Origin: Pedobacter hartonius
GTDB lineage: Bacteria; Bacteroidota; Bacteroidia; Sphingobacteriales; Sphingobacteriaceae
Direction of reading: 5' to 3'
Length of the DNA: 64,000 bases
NCBI RefSeq assembly: GCF_900107535.1
Contig: NZ_FNRA01000001.1
Span: 434,001 to 498,000, forward strand
Shown: positions 8,363 to 16,485 of the stretch, piece after piece
Layout: every line of letters starts with the position of its first letter
Numbering within the stretch: the stretch's first letter is position 1
The notes under the pieces: generated by a model
The model's database searches: none
What the model was told of the DNA's origin: nothing
Seen by the model: only the letters and a program-made list of their open reading frames with translations
Program-made: the position numbers and the translations under genes

Positions 8363-10635
8363 AAATAGCTTATATATCAACTTACCCTCCTCGCGAATGC
8401 GGTATTGCTACATTTAACAACAACCTTTTAAAAGCAATTGCCCACGATACAAAATCGGTATCAGCAGATAGCTTTGTGGTGGCAATGACAGATTCAGAAG
8501 ATCTAAGTACTTACGAGTTTCCTGATGAAGTTCAATATGTCATCAGACAGGAAAACCAGAAAGACTATATCAGGGCTGCAGATTATATCAATACCAGCCT
8601 TACAGATGTATGCATTTTAGAACACGAGTTCGGAATATATGGCGGCGAAAGCGGTGTATATATTTTACCACTGATCGCCCGTTTGCAAAAACCGCTGATC
8701 ACTATTCTGCACACTGTATTAAAAGACCCGTCTTATATGCAATTGACCATTATCAGGGAAATTGCTAAATATTCTTCAAAAATTGTAGTGATGAGTCACC
8801 GTGCTGTAGGTTTCCTGACCAGCATATATGGTATTCCTGAAGAAAAGATCAAATTGATTGAACACGGTGTTCCGGATCTTGAGCCTAAAGCACACAACGA
8901 GGTTAGAAACTCATTGGCATTTAAAGGTAAGAAGGTACTCTTTACTTTCGGACTGATCAGCCGCAACAAAGGACTGGAAACAGCCATTGAAGCACTGCCT
9001 AAAATAGTTGCACAGAACCCCGATGTATTATACGTGATCCTCGGAACTACCCACCCTGGAGTAATTAAGAACTCAGGTGAGGAATACAGGGACAGCCTGA
9101 AACGGCTGGCAAAAAAACTGAATGTTGACAAAAACCTGATCTTCATCAACAAGTTTGTCTCTGAAGAGGAACTGTTCGATTATCTGACAGCTGCCGATAT
9201 GTATATCACGCCATACCTCAACGAAGCGCAGATTACCAGCGGAACTTTATCTTATGCAGTGGGGTCAGGTGCAGCGGTAATTTCTACTCCATACTGGCAT
9301 GCACAGGAACTGCTGGCCGAAAACAGGGGAAAACTGTTCGACTTTAAAGATTCAGACGGACTTGCCGATATCGTTAACGATTTATTTGAGAACGAAGAGC
9401 AGTTACGCGAATTGAAGGCCAATGCCTATAACTATGGATTACACCTGCGCTGGCCAAATATCGGCAGTGTATTTATCAATACCTTGCAGGAATCGATTCT
9501 TGATGCGCAGCTGATTCCAGATGAAAACAAACCAATCGTAGATCCTGATATGATGCCTGCATTCAGTATGGCACATGTGCAGCGCCTGACAGATGATACC
9601 GGGATTGTGCAGCACGCAAAATATGGTATTCCTAATTTGAAAGAAGGATACTGTGTAGATGATAACGCCAGGGCATTGCTTATGGTGACCATGGCATGGC
9701 AGCAGAATAAAAGTAAGGTTGCGCTTGAACTGTTGCCTGTATACCTGAGTTACATTCAATATATGCAGCTTGACGACGGTAACTTCAGGAATTTCCTGAG
9801 TTTCAGACGTGAGTATCTGGATGAAGTAGGTACTGAAGACTCCTTCGGCAGAACGATATGGTCCTTAGGTTACCTCATCAACAATGCCCCGAATAACTCT
9901 TACAGAGAGTTTGCAAAAGAATTGTTTATTAAGTCGGTACCCCACTTTGATAAGTTACGACACTTAAGAGGACTGGCAAATACGATGATAGGACTAAGCA
10001 GCTACCTGAAGTCACAGCCCTTTGATGAATACTTTATTGACGAACTGAATAAGCTGGCAAAACCATTAAAAGCAGCTTATCACGCGAATAAAGGCGACAA
10101 CTGGCACTGGTTTGAGGAAAAACTGACCTACGACAATGCGATCTTGCCATTGGCGCTGTTATCTCATTATGAAACTACACAAGACCAGGAATCATTGGCC
10201 ATCGGCCTTGAAAGTATGGAATACCTGACGGCCAAAACGCTGGATAAAGGTTACCTAAACCCTGTAGGAAATGACGGATGGCTGCACCGCGATAAGGATA
10301 TGGCAATTTACGATCAGCAGGCTATCGAAACGATGGCCATGGTGCTGATGTACTTCAAAGCCTATGAGATCACGCACGACCTGAAATATATCAGCCAGAT
10401 GTACCTGAGTTACCAGTGGTTCCTCGGAGAGAACAGCCTGAGACTGCCTTTGTATGACTACGAAACCAAAGGTTGCGGTGACGGGATACAGCCTTATGGC
10501 ATCAATAGGAACCAGGGAGCAGAAAGCACGCTGGCCTACTGGATATCACACCTTACAGTACTTAAATCCCTGGAATTTGAATATGAATTCAGCGGAAATA
10601 AAACAACTCAACCATTGAAAGAACAGGCTGTTTAA
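8359..10635 (+). CDS. GT4 glycosyltransferase with C-terminal (alpha/alpha)-helical domain
   Basis: A 758-residue two-domain protein. Residues about 1-375 form a GT-B glycosyltransferase family 4 unit ('STYPPRECGIATFNNNLLKA', 'LFTFGLISRNKGLETAIEAL', 'PYLNEAQITSGTLSYAVGSG'). Residues about 390-745 are all-helical with repeated aromatic/acidic motifs ('YCVDDNARALLMVTMAW', 'SLGYLINN', 'AIYDQQAIETMAM') that resemble six-hairpin glycosidase-like folds. It is presumably cytosolic and transfers a sugar from a nucleotide donor; the helical part could bind or trim the product. It overlaps the next GT4 by 1 nt, and a GH130 gene faces the pair. The product is unknown. Confidence 0.85.
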   Translation: MKIAYISTYPPRECGIATFNNNLLKAIAHDTKSVSADSFVVAMTDSEDLSTYEFPDEVQYVIRQENQKDYIRAADYINTSLTDVCILEHEFGIYGGESGVYILPLIARLQKPLITILHTVLKDPSYMQLTIIREIAKYSSKIVVMSHRAVGFLTSIYGIPEEKIKLIEHGVPDLEPKAHNEVRNSLAFKGKKVLFTFGLISRNKGLETAIEALPKIVAQNPDVLYVILGTTHPGVIKNSGEEYRDSLKRLAKKLNVDKNLIFINKFVSEEELFDYLTAADMYITPYLNEAQITSGTLSYAVGSGAAVISTPYWHAQELLAENRGKLFDFKDSDGLADIVNDLFENEEQLRELKANAYNYGLHLRWPNIGSVFINTLQESILDAQLIPDENKPIVDPDMMPAFSMAHVQRLTDDTGIVQHAKYGIPNLKEGYCVDDNARALLMVTMAWQQNKSKVALELLPVYLSYIQYMQLDDGNFRNFLSFRREYLDEVGTEDSFGRTIWSLGYLINNAPNNSYREFAKELFIKSVPHFDKLRHLRGLANTMIGLSSYLKSQPFDEYFIDELNKLAKPLKAAYHANKGDNWHWFEEKLTYDNAILPLALLSHYETTQDQESLAIGLESMEYLTAKTLDKGYLNPVGNDGWLHRDKDMAIYDQQAIETMAMVLMYFKAYEITHDLKYISQMYLSYQWFLGENSLRLPLYDYETKGCGDGIQPYGINRNQGAESTLAYWISHLTVLKSLEFEYEFSGNKTTQPLKEQAV

Positions 10636-11636
10636 TGAAGATAGCCGTTTTATCGCCTGTTGCATGGAGAACTCCCCCACGCCATTATGGCCCGTGGGAA
10701 CAAATGGCTTCCAACCTCACAGAGGGGTTGGTGGCCGCAGGTATGGAAGTTACTTTATTTGCTACAGGAGAATCCCTGACCAGCGCTGTACTCAAAAGTG
10801 TAGTAAAAAAGGGATATGAAGATGAACGCGGGCAGGATGCCAAAGTACTGGAATGTCTGCATATCAGTAACCTGATGGAACAGGCCGGTGATTTCGACCT
10901 CATTCACAACCATTTTGATTTTCTTCCGCTTACCTACTCCGGACTGATCAAAACCCCTGTGATTACTACCATACATGGTTTTTCTTCGGAAAGGATCATC
11001 CCTGTCTATCAGAAATACAACAGCCAGGGTTATTATGTTTCCATTAGTGATGCCAACCGCCATCCCCTGTTAAATTATCTGGGGACGGTTTATAATGGGC
11101 TGGATACCGCTAATTTCAGTTTTAACCCGATAGCCGGGGAATACCTGCTGTTCTTTGGCAGAATACATCCGGACAAAGGCACGGCCGAGGCTATCCAGAT
11201 TGCACAGAATAGCAAAAGAAAACTCATTATCGCAGGAATTATTCAGGACGAGCAGTATTTTAAGGAACGGATAGAACCCCTGCTGAATGAAGATATCGTA
11301 TTTATAGGCTCTGCAGGGCCTGAACAGCGAAACGAACTGCTGGGTGGCGCATCTGCCCTATTACACCCTATAAACTTTGCGGAACCTTTTGGCCTGAGCG
11401 TAGCGGAAGCTATGTTATGCGGAACGCCTGTGATTGCCTTTAACAAGGGATCTATGCCAGAGCTGATACAGAATGGCAAGACAGGTTTTTTGGTGGAAGG
11501 CGTGGAGGATGCTACTGCTGCAGTGGCCACATTAGCCAACATCAACAGGAAAAACTGTCGCCAATGGGCAGAACAACAATTTTCGAAAGAAAAAATGGTA
11601 GAAGACTATCTCGCCCTCTACCATCAGATAGTATAA
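10635..11636 (+). CDS. GT4 family glycosyltransferase
   Basis: A 333-residue GT-B enzyme of family 4. The N-terminal lobe starts 'MKIAVLSPVAWRTPPRHYGPWEQ', the donor-binding lobe shows 'LLFFGRIHPDKG', and the E-x7-E motif is in 'EPFGLSVAEAMLCGTPVIA'. The start ATG shares one base with the stop of the upstream GT4, so the two are translated from one mRNA. With the GH130 gene beyond the shared terminator it probably makes or remodels a small glycoside, possibly mannose-containing; that is an inference from the GH130 neighbour only. Confidence 0.9.
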   Translation: MKIAVLSPVAWRTPPRHYGPWEQMASNLTEGLVAAGMEVTLFATGESLTSAVLKSVVKKGYEDERGQDAKVLECLHISNLMEQAGDFDLIHNHFDFLPLTYSGLIKTPVITTIHGFSSERIIPVYQKYNSQGYYVSISDANRHPLLNYLGTVYNGLDTANFSFNPIAGEYLLFFGRIHPDKGTAEAIQIAQNSKRKLIIAGIIQDEQYFKERIEPLLNEDIVFIGSAGPEQRNELLGGASALLHPINFAEPFGLSVAEAMLCGTPVIAFNKGSMPELIQNGKTGFLVEGVEDATAAVATLANINRKNCRQWAEQQFSKEKMVEDYLALYHQIV

Positions 11637-11639
11637 TTT

Positions 11640-11667
11640 AATCAGCTCATTTCTGAGCTGATTTTTT
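11640..11667 (+). terminator. Intrinsic terminator after the GT4 pair
   Basis: A 10-bp stem AATCAGCTCA/TGAGCTGATT with TTTC loop is followed by a T-run. The GH130 stop codon of the opposite strand (11666-11668) lies inside the T-run. The reverse direction has only a weak T-tract. Confidence 0.85.
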
Positions 11668-13180
11668 ATTTTTCCGCTTTTACCGGTTCCTGAACAACTT
11701 CAGCTTCCTGAGCAGCTGCTCCTGAACTCAGGAGTTTTTCCAGCAGGAGGTCAATTTTGACCGTCGCGAAGGAAGAACAGTAGTCGGATAGGCCGTATGG
11801 AATAATCAGCTCTCCATTATGGATAATGGACCCGCAGGAATACAGCACATTCGGTACATACCCTTCTCGCTCATCATTATTGGGAATAACCAAAGGCTCC
11901 GTCAACCGGCCGATCTCTTTAGAAGGATCTTCCAGGTCAAGCAGGCTCGCACCCAGGCAATACCGTCGCATAGGACCCACACCATGTGTGATGACCAGCC
12001 AGCCTGCTTCCGTCTCAATCGGCGAGCCGCAATTACCGATCTGGATAAATTCCCAGGGGAATTGCGGGTGCTGCAATTTCACAGGATGGTCCCATACTGT
12101 AAGTTTATCAGAATACATCAGGTAGTTGTTCCATCCGTCGATACGGGATATCATTGCATATTTACCATTGATCTTTCGCGGGAATAAGGCGAGATTCTTA
12201 TTTGCTGCGCCTGCGCCATGCAGTGGACTGATTTTAAAATCATAGAAATCTGTAGTCTGCAATAGCTTAGGCATGATCATCGCACCGTCAAAGGCAGTAT
12301 AAGTGGCATAATAGATCACACTGCCGTCCTCTTTTACAAAACGTACAAAACGCGCATCTTCAATACCTTTACGCTCAAACTCTGAAATGGGGAAGATTAC
12401 ACGGTCTGATATATCGGTATCCCTGGAGAAACTGATCTCGTGATAGGTATCCGACAACCAAAGTACTTTGTCATACTCCAGCTTCTTCAAATCATTTTCC
12501 TGCAGGTTCCTGGAATCGAGAATGATCCTTCGCAGGATGGTATAGTCGAATTTATCATCCAGTTTGGTACCCAGTTCATCAAGAATGTTCAGGTCGATCC
12601 TCGAATCTGCTGCTTTTTTAAGGAATAACTTTTTATTGTACACTGCGTTACGTACCACCTCAGCCTCGTCAATGTAGTTTCCTGCCGGCTGAACGGTAAT
12701 GTTTCCTTTACTGTCTACCAGGGCCCTTCTGAAGACTACGGATGAAATGTGGCCTTCTCCCACTGCCCTGAAACTGATAATAAGCCTTTTCTCGCCCTCT
12801 ACAAGTTCGGACTGATCTGGATCTTCCACTACTGAAGGATTAAAAAAGGCTGCTGATTCAATAGAATACTCATGGGTGAAATACGAGCCTAACAATAAGC
12901 GCTGATACCTGCTGAGTCCTTCATAATCAATATCCAGCTCATCAAGGGCATATTTAATCTTCTTACAGTTGCGGGCCAGAATCTTTGTAATGTTCCTGTG
13001 CCGCTTTGAATACTCCTGCAGGATAGGAGAAATGAGACCAAAAACTTCATTGGCCGGCAAAGCTACAACTCTCCTGATGACTTCTCTAGCCCTTTCATCT
13101 CCGTTAAAAAAGAATCTGGCGATTACACGCTTGGGATCAGGATATACTTTTATTGGTTTTCGTTCAATTAATAATCTCAT
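11666..13180 (-). CDS. GH130 family glycosidase/phosphorylase
   Basis: A 504-residue protein. The C-terminal half (about 240-490) is a five-bladed propeller of glycoside hydrolase family 130, with GIEDARF at residues 272-278 and the later 'ISRIDGWNNYLMYS' and 'EGYVPNVLYSCG' motifs. Family 130 contains beta-mannoside phosphorylases and mannosidases. The N-terminal ~240 residues are an extension not found in the short characterised enzymes; it includes a helical segment (about 25-85). No signal peptide is visible, so it is probably cytosolic. It faces two GT4 genes across a terminator. Substrate unknown; a mannoside is the best guess from the family. Confidence 0.88.
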   Translation of the reverse strand: MRLLIERKPIKVYPDPKRVIARFFFNGDERAREVIRRVVALPANEVFGLISPILQEYSKRHRNITKILARNCKKIKYALDELDIDYEGLSRYQRLLLGSYFTHEYSIESAAFFNPSVVEDPDQSELVEGEKRLIISFRAVGEGHISSVVFRRALVDSKGNITVQPAGNYIDEAEVVRNAVYNKKLFLKKAADSRIDLNILDELGTKLDDKFDYTILRRIILDSRNLQENDLKKLEYDKVLWLSDTYHEISFSRDTDISDRVIFPISEFERKGIEDARFVRFVKEDGSVIYYATYTAFDGAMIMPKLLQTTDFYDFKISPLHGAGAANKNLALFPRKINGKYAMISRIDGWNNYLMYSDKLTVWDHPVKLQHPQFPWEFIQIGNCGSPIETEAGWLVITHGVGPMRRYCLGASLLDLEDPSKEIGRLTEPLVIPNNDEREGYVPNVLYSCGSIIHNGELIIPYGLSDYCSSFATVKIDLLLEKLLSSGAAAQEAEVVQEPVKAEK

Positions 13181-13580
13181 GTTATAGTAACGTTTTTAGG
13201 CCTCATAAAGGTTTAATGAATTTAGATTTTTTTTGTTACAAACCACTTAATTATTATTTATTTCGAATATTGAAAATTAAAATAAGATTAAAAAATCTGA
13301 CATATTATCAAGGAAAACCTGACACATCAACAAAGAAAGTCAAACTGTCCTAAAACCTGTCAGCGTGAATTCCATGTTAATATTTTGTTAATTGTCATCC
13401 TAAAATAATAAGGCCAAAACTAAATCAATTTATCAGTCTATCAATTAGCGATTTATAAAAAACCGCGTTTCCAGAAAACTGCGCTGGTTATTCTTTGGCA
13501 CCAGTCTTGACTATATGCGAACCATAGTCAGGTACTAACCAAAAAAAGCCTGACATTTTATAAATTAAAAAAGCAACAAA
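13181..13580. other. 400-nt divergent intergenic region with CTGACA/CCTGAC repeats
   Basis: This AT-rich region lies between the divergent GH130 gene and the outer-membrane gene. A short motif recurs: CTGACA at 13297, CCTGACA at 13318, the inverted form CCTGTCAG at 13356, GTCAGG at 13527 and CCTGACA at 13549. There is also a 7-bp inverted repeat TGACTAT/ATAGTCA (13508-13514, 13524-13530). On the minus strand TAGTTTTG at about 13414-13421 fits a -7 box for GH130, though with a long leader. No gene is evident. Confidence 0.4.
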
Positions 13581-14210
13581 ATGAAAAAATTACTATTATC
13601 ATTATTAACAGTTTCTGCATTAGCATTTACTACCCAGGCACAAACTGAAAAAGGAAACTTTATGTTAGGCGGTAACGTTGAGTTCAACTCAGGTAAAACT
13701 GACGGAAACCCAAAATCAAACATTGATTTTTCTGTAATTCCAAGTGCAGGATATTTCATCGCAAATAATATCGCGGTAGGTACTGGTATCGGTTACCAAT
13801 TCTCTAAAGACTATACTTATACTACGATCAACCCTGCAACTGGTTTCTCTACAAAAACAAGTGCTTTTGTGATTTCCCCTTTTGCACGTGCTTACAAAGG
13901 TATCACTGACCAGTTCAAATTTTTCGGACAATTGTCAGTTCCATTGTCTTTTGGTAACACAAAAGTTGGCGATGTAAACGGAGATAACTTCGCAAAAGTT
14001 AGCAAAGACAATAACGTTGGTGTTGCATTATCACCAGGTTTCGCATTCTTCCCAAGCAAAAAATTCGGTATTGAATTCTCTGTGAACGGAATCAGCTACA
14101 ATGACTACAGCAGAAAAGATGGCAATGACAACGACAATGGCGGAAGCAAAAACTTCAACATCGGTGCAAACTTCTTTGCTCCAAAAATTGGTGTTCAGTT
14201 CTACTTATAA
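13581..14210 (+). CDS. Outer-membrane beta-barrel protein
   Basis: A 209-residue secreted protein. The signal peptide 'MKKLLLSLLTVSALAFTTQAQ' has a cleavage site after AQA. The remainder alternates hydrophobic and polar residues and ends in an aromatic-rich strand 'KIGVQFYL', the classic C-terminal signature of an outer-membrane barrel; about eight strands are likely. A Gly/Asn/Asp-rich loop lies near residues 175-190. It resembles the general PF13568/OmpA-like barrel class in Bacteroidota. Function is unknown. It is monocistronic with a strong terminator. Confidence 0.85.
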   Translation: MKKLLLSLLTVSALAFTTQAQTEKGNFMLGGNVEFNSGKTDGNPKSNIDFSVIPSAGYFIANNIAVGTGIGYQFSKDYTYTTINPATGFSTKTSAFVISPFARAYKGITDQFKFFGQLSVPLSFGNTKVGDVNGDNFAKVSKDNNVGVALSPGFAFFPSKKFGIEFSVNGISYNDYSRKDGNDNDNGGSKNFNIGANFFAPKIGVQFYL

Positions 14211-14244
14211 TATGTAGGCACTTTACACATTTTTTTAGTTTTTG

Positions 14245-14278
14245 AAACAAGACCCGGTATGCTGCCGGGTCTTGTTTT
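14245..14278 (+). terminator. Intrinsic terminator of the beta-barrel gene
   Basis: A 13-bp perfect stem AAACAAGACCCGG/CCGGGTCTTGTTT with a 7-nt loop ends in a T-run. Confidence 0.93.
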
Positions 14279-14322
14279 GTTTATTGCTGTGATTTAATAC
14301 AGAATATTGACTGCTGATTTCA

Positions 14323-14330
14323 TAGTTTTG
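14323..14330 (+). promoter_or_regulatory. -7 box (TAGTTTTG) for the deacetylase gene
   Basis: An exact TAnnTTTG element 32 nt upstream of the ATG at 14363. A TTG lies upstream at 14307, but the spacing is shorter than usual. Confidence 0.45.
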
Positions 14331-14362
14331 CAGCCAACATATAAAATATATCAATTACCTGA

Positions 14363-15235
14363 ATGAAACACTATATTCTATCCATTACTGCGGCTGCCTT
14401 ATTGTTAAGTGCCGGCTGCCAGTCTAAGTCAAAAACCGGCACTACAGATGCCACGGCAGACAGTACATCAAAATCCCCTGCCGCTGCCCCGGTGTCAACA
14501 GCTAAAGCTGTAGATATTTCAGGCGTTAAAGTGGCTGATGCAAAGACAATCCTGGCCCGCAAGCAGGTTCCGGTACTGTGTTACCACCAGATCCGCGACT
14601 GGAAACCTACAGACTCAAAAACTTCCAAAGATTATATCGTACCTATCGCAGTATTTAAAGCCCAGATGAAAATGCTCGCAGACAGCGGGTACCATACCAT
14701 CCTGGCCGATCAGCTTTATGACTACCTGAACAACGGTACCGCATTGCCTAGTAAACCTATTGTACTTACTTTTGATGATACAGATGTAGACCAATACACT
14801 ATCGCAGAGCCTACCCTTACAAAATATGGTTACAAAGGCATCTATTTTATAATGACGGTTTCTCTAGGCAGACCACACTACATGAGCAGGGCCCAGGTGA
14901 AAGACCTTTCTGATAAAGGAAACGATATCGGTTCCCATACCTGGGACCACCACAACGTAAAAAAATACCAGGGTAAAGACTGGGAGATCCAGATTGACAA
15001 ACCAACAAAAACACTGCAGGAAATTACCGGTAAAAACATCCACCATTTCGCCTATCCTTTCGGGTTGTGGAATCCGGAAGCTATTCCTGAACTCAGGAAA
15101 AGAGGGTTCAAAAGTGCTTTTATCTTAGGTACAAAACGTGACGAGCACGATCCCCTATTTACCATCAGGAGGATCATTGCAAGCGGATACTGGACCCCAA
15201 AAACACTGAGCAACAGCATTAAAAATAGCTTTTAA
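14363..15235 (+). CDS. Polysaccharide deacetylase family lipoprotein
   Basis: A 290-residue lipoprotein. The lipobox LSAGC puts the lipidated Cys at residue 19, followed by a Ser/Thr/Ala-rich linker to about residue 65. The NodB-type carbohydrate esterase 4 domain carries 'VPVLCYHQI', the metal-binding 'VLTFDDT', 'DIGSHTWDHHNV' and the 'FAYPFG' motif. Such enzymes remove acetyl groups from amino sugars of peptidoglycan or extracellular polysaccharide. Periplasmic or surface-anchored location is inferred from the lipobox. It stands alone between two terminators. Confidence 0.9.
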   Translation: MKHYILSITAAALLLSAGCQSKSKTGTTDATADSTSKSPAAAPVSTAKAVDISGVKVADAKTILARKQVPVLCYHQIRDWKPTDSKTSKDYIVPIAVFKAQMKMLADSGYHTILADQLYDYLNNGTALPSKPIVLTFDDTDVDQYTIAEPTLTKYGYKGIYFIMTVSLGRPHYMSRAQVKDLSDKGNDIGSHTWDHHNVKKYQGKDWEIQIDKPTKTLQEITGKNIHHFAYPFGLWNPEAIPELRKRGFKSAFILGTKRDEHDPLFTIRRIIASGYWTPKTLSNSIKNSF

Positions 15236-15269
15236 AAGCTATCAATTTATACAAAAAAAATTCTTTTAA

Positions 15270-15302
15270 AAGGCCCTCAATGGATTTGAAGGGCTTTTTT
15301 TT
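15270..15302 (+). terminator. Intrinsic terminator of the deacetylase gene
   Basis: GCCCTCAA pairs with TTGAAGGGC (one bulged base), followed by eight or more T. Confidence 0.85.
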
Positions 15303-15341
15303 GAGCTCACCATCATTAGTTTCCGCGCAACTATCTAAGGA

Positions 15342-15797
15342 CTAAAGTATATCCTGGATAGTATACTCGTTTTGATTAAAACTGAATGACTCCCCTGCCT
15401 TTTTCCCAATCAGCAGATTTCCTATAGGTGAAGCCGCTGAAATGGCAAATACCTGCCGGTCCTCCACATTCAACTGCCCGGCACTGATACTGATATAAAA
15501 CATGCCTTTGGAAGTATTCACAAGACTTCCGTTCCGCACCGTATCACCGGCAGAGGGCGTGTTTTCAAGAGAAGACAGTAGCTGTAAATTCTGCTGACCA
15601 TCAAAAAGCAAGTTCTTATTCCTGGCAATATCCTGCTGCATCATCTCGCGGGTAGTTTCAAACTTGTCTCCCGCACTGCTCTTGGTGTCGTCATTACTCG
15701 CTTCCTGTGCCTGTTTCAATGCAGTTTCAGCAGTATCGATCCGCTGCAGTACAAAGTCCATGCAGCGTTGGTATAACCTGGATTTAAAATCTTCCAT
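15342..15797 (-). CDS. GreA/GreB-like elongation-factor family protein
   Basis: A 151-residue protein when started at the ATG at 15797 (MEDFKSR); a longer start 18 nt upstream would overlap the nitroreductase gene. The N-terminal ~75 residues are a charged helical hairpin as in GreA ('SSAGDKFETTREMMQQDIAR'). The C-terminal part has the GreA/FKBP-like signature 'SAASPIGNLLIGKKAGESF'. GreA-type factors bind the RNA polymerase secondary channel, but whether this paralogue cleaves backtracked RNA is unknown. It is the second gene behind the nitroreductase, 2 nt apart. Confidence 0.75.
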   Translation of the reverse strand: MEDFKSRLYQRCMDFVLQRIDTAETALKQAQEASNDDTKSSAGDKFETTREMMQQDIARNKNLLFDGQQNLQLLSSLENTPSAGDTVRNGSLVNTSKGMFYISISAGQLNVEDRQVFAISAASPIGNLLIGKKAGESFSFNQNEYTIQDIL

Positions 15798-15799
15798 AT

Positions 15800-16378
15800 T
15801 TATTCTTCTATCCACCTCACTTTATCTGCCATCGGACTGCGTCTGGCGGGGCGGGGCTGCTCCCGATGAAAACCCATAAAGAACAGGCCAAAGCACTTTT
15901 CGTTTGCTTCCATGTTAAAATATTCGGGGAGCTGTTTAATGCCCCCCGGCGAACTCCAGTATGCACCAATGTTCAGCGCTTCGGCGGTCAGTGCCATATT
16001 TTGCACTGCACAGGCAAAAGCCGCAATTTCTTCCCATTCCGGGATCAGGTCCGGATGGAGCTGCGCATTGAGCACAATAATGCAGCTGGACTGATCTGCT
16101 TTTTCAACCAGAGCTTCGTACTTCTTCTGCAGAAACTGCTGTGGCGCTGTCTGCTCCTGGTACAAACGGGCCAGCTCCAGTCCGAATTTATGTTTTGCCT
16201 CCTTCCGCAGGACAATGAAACGCCATGGTTGCGTTAATTTATGGGTTGGTGCGTAATTGGCACTTTCCAAAACCTGAAGGATAAATTCATCAGGAATTTC
16301 CTCTTGTGTGTAGCTCGGCGGAAAAACACTTCTCCGGCGCTGTATGATTGAACTGAGTATCTCTATTTCGCTTGCCAT
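15800..16378 (-). CDS. Nitroreductase family protein
   Basis: A 192-residue FMN-dependent nitroreductase-type flavoprotein. The family motif 'IIQRRRSVFPPSY' is at residues 11-23 (RRS phosphate-binding), with 'ANYAPTHKLTQPWRFIVL' and the C-terminal 'GLFFMGFHREQPRPARRSP'. Such enzymes reduce nitro groups or other electron-poor compounds with NAD(P)H. It leads a two-gene unit with the GreA-like gene. A -7 box (TATTTTTG on the minus strand, 16393-16400) lies 14 nt upstream of the ATG. Confidence 0.9.
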   Translation of the reverse strand: MASEIEILSSIIQRRRSVFPPSYTQEEIPDEFILQVLESANYAPTHKLTQPWRFIVLRKEAKHKFGLELARLYQEQTAPQQFLQKKYEALVEKADQSSCIIVLNAQLHPDLIPEWEEIAAFACAVQNMALTAEALNIGAYWSSPGGIKQLPEYFNMEANEKCFGLFFMGFHREQPRPARRSPMADKVRWIEE

Positions 16379-16392
16379 AGTATCTGAAAATA

Positions 16393-16400
16393 CAAAAATA
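16393..16400 (-). promoter_or_regulatory. -7 box (TATTTTTG) for the nitroreductase gene
   Basis: An exact TAnnTTTG match on the minus strand, 14 nt from the start codon at 16378. No clear -33 element. Confidence 0.45.
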
Positions 16401-16458
16401 ACATTTAAAGCCGAACTAATGAATCCGATCTGTTCCGGGCATTTTATTAAATAATCGT

Positions 16459-16479
16459 TACCTTTGCGGCTTATTTTTG
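16459..16479 (+). promoter_or_regulatory. Two -7 boxes (TACCTTTG, TATTTTTG) for the ABC-F gene
   Basis: TACCTTTG at 16459-16466 and TATTTTTG at 16472-16479 both match TAnnTTTG. The second ends 6 nt from the ATG at 16486 and would give a leaderless mRNA. The first would give a leader of about 14 nt. Confidence 0.55.
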
Positions 16480-16485
16480 TGCAAT

